Assembly: GCA_029263035.1 (NCBI GenBank)
Contig: JAJCYF010000008.1
Coordinates: 1 to 7,712, forward strand
From: Actinomycetes bacterium
Lineage (GTDB): Bacteria; Actinomycetota; CADDZG01; JAHWKV01
Length of the DNA stretch: 7,712 nt
Direction: 5' to 3'
A program made the position numbers and the translations under genes. The notes under the pieces were generated by a model. It did no database searches. It was not told the DNA's origin and saw only the letters and a program-made list of their open reading frames with translations. This document shows, in pieces, positions 4,741-7,712 of the stretch. Positions within the stretch are counted from its first letter, which is position 1, and each line of letters opens with the position of its first letter.

Positions 4741-7712
4741 GCCCCCTCGCCGGTGTTCAGGCCATCGGCAGCCGGAATCTGCCCGAGCCGCGGTCGCCAC
4801 GCTTCCAACCCCTGCGCGCCGGTATTCGCAACGTCTGGGAGTACGACGACCAGGAGTTCTGGTTCGCCGGCGGCCGGCTTATCCTCCGGGGCCCCAACAC
4901 CGCGGGCAAGTCGAAGGCGCTCGAGCTTCTGCTCCCGTTCGTACTGGATGGCGAGACCCGGCCCGAACGCCTGGACCCGTTCGGCGGGCGCTCCAAGACC
5001 ATGTACTGGAACCTGATCGACTTCAACCCGGAACGGCGCAGCGAGATCGGGTACTGCTGGCTCGAATTCGGCCGCGTGGACGGCGAAGGCCAGGAGCACT
5101 TCGTTACCTGCGTGGTCGGAATGCGGGCAACCCGCGGCTCGGACCGCAAGGTGGAGACCTGGTTCGCGGTAACACCGCAGAGGGTGGGGGTGGATCTGGA
5201 GTTTCGCGCCCCCGATCGCCGGCTGCTGGCGCCCGACCGCTTCAAGCAGGCTCTCGACGCAAGGGCCACTTACTCGTCGAATGCGCGGGACCACCGGCGG
5301 GCGGTTGACCTGGCTCTGTTCGGTCTGGGCACCCAGCGGTTCGACAGCCTCATCCACCTGCTGCTCCAACTCCGCCAGCCGAAACTCTCCGAGAAGCTCA
5401 ACGTGGCCAAGCTGACGGGGGTTCTGAGCGACGCCCTCCCGCCGCTCGAACACCACCGGCTGGAGCTTCTCGCCCGCAACTTCGCCCGGCTGGACGCCGA
5501 CGCCGCGGAGCTCGAGAGGCTGCAGCGCTCCTGCGAGGAGCTTGCGAGATTCCTGGACGCCTACCGGACCTACGCCCAGGTTCAGGTGCGCTTGGCGGCG
5601 GACGGCGTGCGGACGGCCAACAACCGCCTGGACGAGGTCACCCGAACCGAGCGGGAACAGTCGCAACAGGTCGCGGCGGCCAACGCCGAGCTGTCGGAGA
5701 TCGAGCAGCACATGCGTGACCTGGAGACCCGGCAGGCGACCCTGCAGGGCCAACTGGACGGCCTGGATCTCAGCAAGGCGATCGAGCTCAGCCGGCTGGA
5801 GGATCAGGCCGTGGGAGCCGAGAGGGCAGCCGCCCAGGCGGCCGAGACCGCCGCTCGTGAGGCCCGAGCCGCCGATCGCGACACCGCCGAGAGTGCCCAG
5901 CTGGGCGAGTCCGCCGGGCACTCGGAAGCCGAGCGTGACTCACTCCTGGACCGGATGATGTCCGCGGGGGCGGCAGCCGGGCTCGAGGATGTGGTCCGGG
6001 CCCATCGGGACCGTCTGATCTCCGAGCCGCGGGACGCCCGCCGCGCCCTGGAGTCGGCCGGGGAACGTCACAAGCTGAAGGTGCTCCAGGTCCGAGCCGC
6101 GGCGGTAGACGAGGACCGGGCGGTTGCCCAGGTCAACCGGTGCGGTGAACATCTCGAGCAGGTCGAGCAGGCGGAGCAGGAGTCCGAGCGGGCTCTGGAG
6201 CGGGCCACCCGGCACAGGGAGGACGCCGAATCCGCTCTCTCCCGCGACGTGGACGCCTGGGCAGCGGCGCTGGAGCCGGGCCTGAAGGTCCGAATCACCC
6301 TCCCGGACCAGCTCGGCGCCCGCGCCCTGGAGGTCGTTCTGGAGGCCCGGGGGGCCGACGCGGCAGGCCGCGACTTCGTCCGTCAGCTCTGCGGACCGGC
6401 CCGCCGGACCGTGGACGGGGAGCAGGCGGAGCTTCTGGCCGGACTGCGCCGCCTGGAGGGCGAGCGGAACGCATTGCGGGCACGGCGGGAGGCCATCGCG
6501 AACGAGCAGGACGACGCCCCGGCCCCAACTCCGGGACGGCCCGCCAACCGTCCGGACGGCCTGGTGCCCCTGTGGCGCTGCGTTGACTTCCACCCTTCCC
6601 TGGACTCGAGCGAACGGGCCGGGCTGGAGGCCGCGCTGGAGGCGGCAGGGTTGCTGGACGCCCTGGTCAGCCCACAGGGCAGGCTGGTCGACCCGGAGGC
6701 CCTGGACACGGTGATCGCCGCCGGCCCGCCGCCGGACGGCCGGAACCTGAGCTCCTGCCTGGTCCCCGATGGCGCCCTCATCACACCGGCCGCGGTGCAG
6801 GCCGCGCTCGCCACGGTGAGCGCCGGCGACACGGGTGCCTCCAACACCTGGGTCGGGCTCGACGGCCGGTGGGCCGCGGGCGCGCTCTCGGGCCGCTGGG
6901 GCAAGCCTCAAGCCTGCTTCATCGGCGCAACGGCACGGGCGGCAGCCCGCACGCGGCGGCTCACCGAGATCGATACTGAGCTCTCTGAGCTCGAGACGGC
7001 AGCCGAGGCGGTCCGGCAAGAGCACGAAGCGCTCGTGAGCCTGGCGCAAGCCCTGGATCGGGCGGAGCAGCAATTCCCGGGTTCGGCTGCTCTGAGGGAC
7101 CTCATGCGCGACGAGCAGAGGATGCAGGACGATCTGGTGAAGGAGCGGCAGCGGGCTGCCGAAGCCCGCTCCAAGCTCACGGAAGCCACCACGGTTCTGG
7201 ACCGGGCCACCGCCGCCCTCCGGCAGGCGGAGCAGGCTGCCGGGTGCCGTGCGGCGGCGGTCGACGGAGCACTCGACGCCATCGCCGGGTGGCGGGAAGC
7301 GCTGATCGACGCCGCACATAAGGTCGAGGAGGCAGCCCGGGCCGCCGGTGCCGCCGCGCGGGCGCTCGACCGAGCCTCCAGCTCGCTGGACCACGCGCGG
7401 GAGTCGGCATCCCGGGCCCGGCAGTCGGGCACCGAGGCCGCCCGGCTGCGGGCCGAGTTCGAGGAACGCCGGCAGGCGGTCGGGGCCGATGTCGAGGCGG
7501 TGCTGGCCCGCAAAGCGGAGCTTGATGCGGCACTCGGCGCCGCCGGCGACCGGCTGGGCGAACTCAGCTCACAACGCGACGCCGCCCGGGACCGGATAGC
7601 AACCGCCCGGACCGAGCTCGAGAGGGCAAGGACGGAGCGGATCGACCGGGAGGACAAGCGGGCCGAGAGCCTGCAGGCTCTGGCCGGGGTCGCCGCCACC
7701 GAGCTGGCCGAG
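4737..7712 (+). CDS. jetC: Wadjet JetC, SMC/MukB-like ATPase (TIGR02680 family), partial
   Basis: Predicted motor of the Wadjet complex, an SMC-type ATPase that extrudes DNA loops. From GTG 4737 the frame is open for 992 codons to the window edge; the family is about 1,300-1,400 aa, so the C-terminal head with signature motif and Walker B is missing. The N-terminal head holds Walker A GPNTAGKS at 52-59 (K58, S59), continuing KALELLLPFVLDG, and QLRQPKLSEKL with ALPPL around 211-237. Long Ala/Glu/Arg/Leu-rich coiled coils span about 250-590 and 740 to the edge. Between them a less helical block, WRCVDFHPSLDSSERAGLEA (from 613) and GRWGKPQACFIGATARAAAR (719-738), likely forms the hinge side. The start overlaps the jetB stop by GTGA. 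The long minus-strand frames over it are shadows. JetD is expected next. Confidence 0.9.
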   Translation, partial: MSPLAGVQAIGSRNLPEPRSPRFQPLRAGIRNVWEYDDQEFWFAGGRLILRGPNTAGKSKALELLLPFVLDGETRPERLDPFGGRSKTMYWNLIDFNPERRSEIGYCWLEFGRVDGEGQEHFVTCVVGMRATRGSDRKVETWFAVTPQRVGVDLEFRAPDRRLLAPDRFKQALDARATYSSNARDHRRAVDLALFGLGTQRFDSLIHLLLQLRQPKLSEKLNVAKLTGVLSDALPPLEHHRLELLARNFARLDADAAELERLQRSCEELARFLDAYRTYAQVQVRLAADGVRTANNRLDEVTRTEREQSQQVAAANAELSEIEQHMRDLETRQATLQGQLDGLDLSKAIELSRLEDQAVGAERAAAQAAETAAREARAADRDTAESAQLGESAGHSEAERDSLLDRMMSAGAAAGLEDVVRAHRDRLISEPRDARRALESAGERHKLKVLQVRAAAVDEDRAVAQVNRCGEHLEQVEQAEQESERALERATRHREDAESALSRDVDAWAAALEPGLKVRITLPDQLGARALEVVLEARGADAAGRDFVRQLCGPARRTVDGEQAELLAGLRRLEGERNALRARREAIANEQDDAPAPTPGRPANRPDGLVPLWRCVDFHPSLDSSERAGLEAALEAAGLLDALVSPQGRLVDPEALDTVIAAGPPPDGRNLSSCLVPDGALITPAAVQAALATVSAGDTGASNTWVGLDGRWAAGALSGRWGKPQACFIGATARAAARTRRLTEIDTELSELETAAEAVRQEHEALVSLAQALDRAEQQFPGSAALRDLMRDEQRMQDDLVKERQRAAEARSKLTEATTVLDRATAALRQAEQAAGCRAAAVDGALDAIAGWREALIDAAHKVEEAARAAGAAARALDRASSSLDHARESASRARQSGTEAARLRAEFEERRQAVGADVEAVLARKAELDAALGAAGDRLGELSSQRDAARDRIATARTELERARTERIDREDKRAESLQALAGVAATELAE

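Noticed and set aside
5940..7394. 484-codon minus-strand frame within jetC, and similar frames at 3490-4671 and 4551-5921
   Set aside because: Antisense shadows of jetA/jetB/jetC. The plus-strand frames carry recognisable family motifs, while these have none.

Overview
The window looks like an accessory (defence-island) segment of a high-GC, probably actinobacterial, chromosome or large plasmid. The organism call is an inference. It rests on strong G/C preference at third codon positions in the right-hand two thirds, GTG starts, and protein families common in Actinomycetota. No species can be named.

Left part (1-708, minus strand): one end of an IS21-family insertion sequence. It carries the first 169 codons of an IstA-type DDE transposase and, outside it, an end region with three to four copies of a 19-bp repeat. 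The rest of the element, including any istB, lies beyond the left edge.

Next (about 681-1693, minus strand): a type IV toxin-antitoxin / abortive-infection AbiE locus. The antitoxin gene abiEi is intact (259 aa) and overlaps abiEii by ATGA. The IS has inserted into abiEii just after its nucleotidyltransferase signature (GGTALRK ... DLDF), leaving about 69 native codons plus a short tail read from the IS end. The toxin is almost certainly dead while the antitoxin/repressor remains.

Middle (1694-2068): a 375-bp divergent intergenic region. Tandem inverted repeats sit over a plausible abiE promoter. Closer to the right-hand operon are a 34-bp dyad, a 33-bp two-part dyad and a 9-bp direct repeat spaced by exactly 50 bp. 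I see no credible gene there.

Right part (2069-7712, plus strand): an operon of three genes joined by 4-nt GTGA overlaps, recognised as a Wadjet-type (type II, TIGR02677/02678/02680 group) anti-plasmid system: jetA (kleisin, MukF-like), jetB (MukE-like) and jetC (SMC/MukB-like ATPase with Walker A GPNTAGKS and long coiled coils). jetC is cut by the right edge after 992 codons. The nuclease gene jetD (TIGR02679, Toprim-type) is expected immediately downstream but is not visible. By analogy with characterised Wadjet complexes, JetABC would extrude loops on small circular DNA and JetD would cleave it.

The window thus shows two defence loci back to back: one disabled by a transposon in its toxin gene, the other intact as far as can be seen. 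The main points for follow-up are the toxin-knockout event, the orphaned antitoxin, and the structured jet leader.
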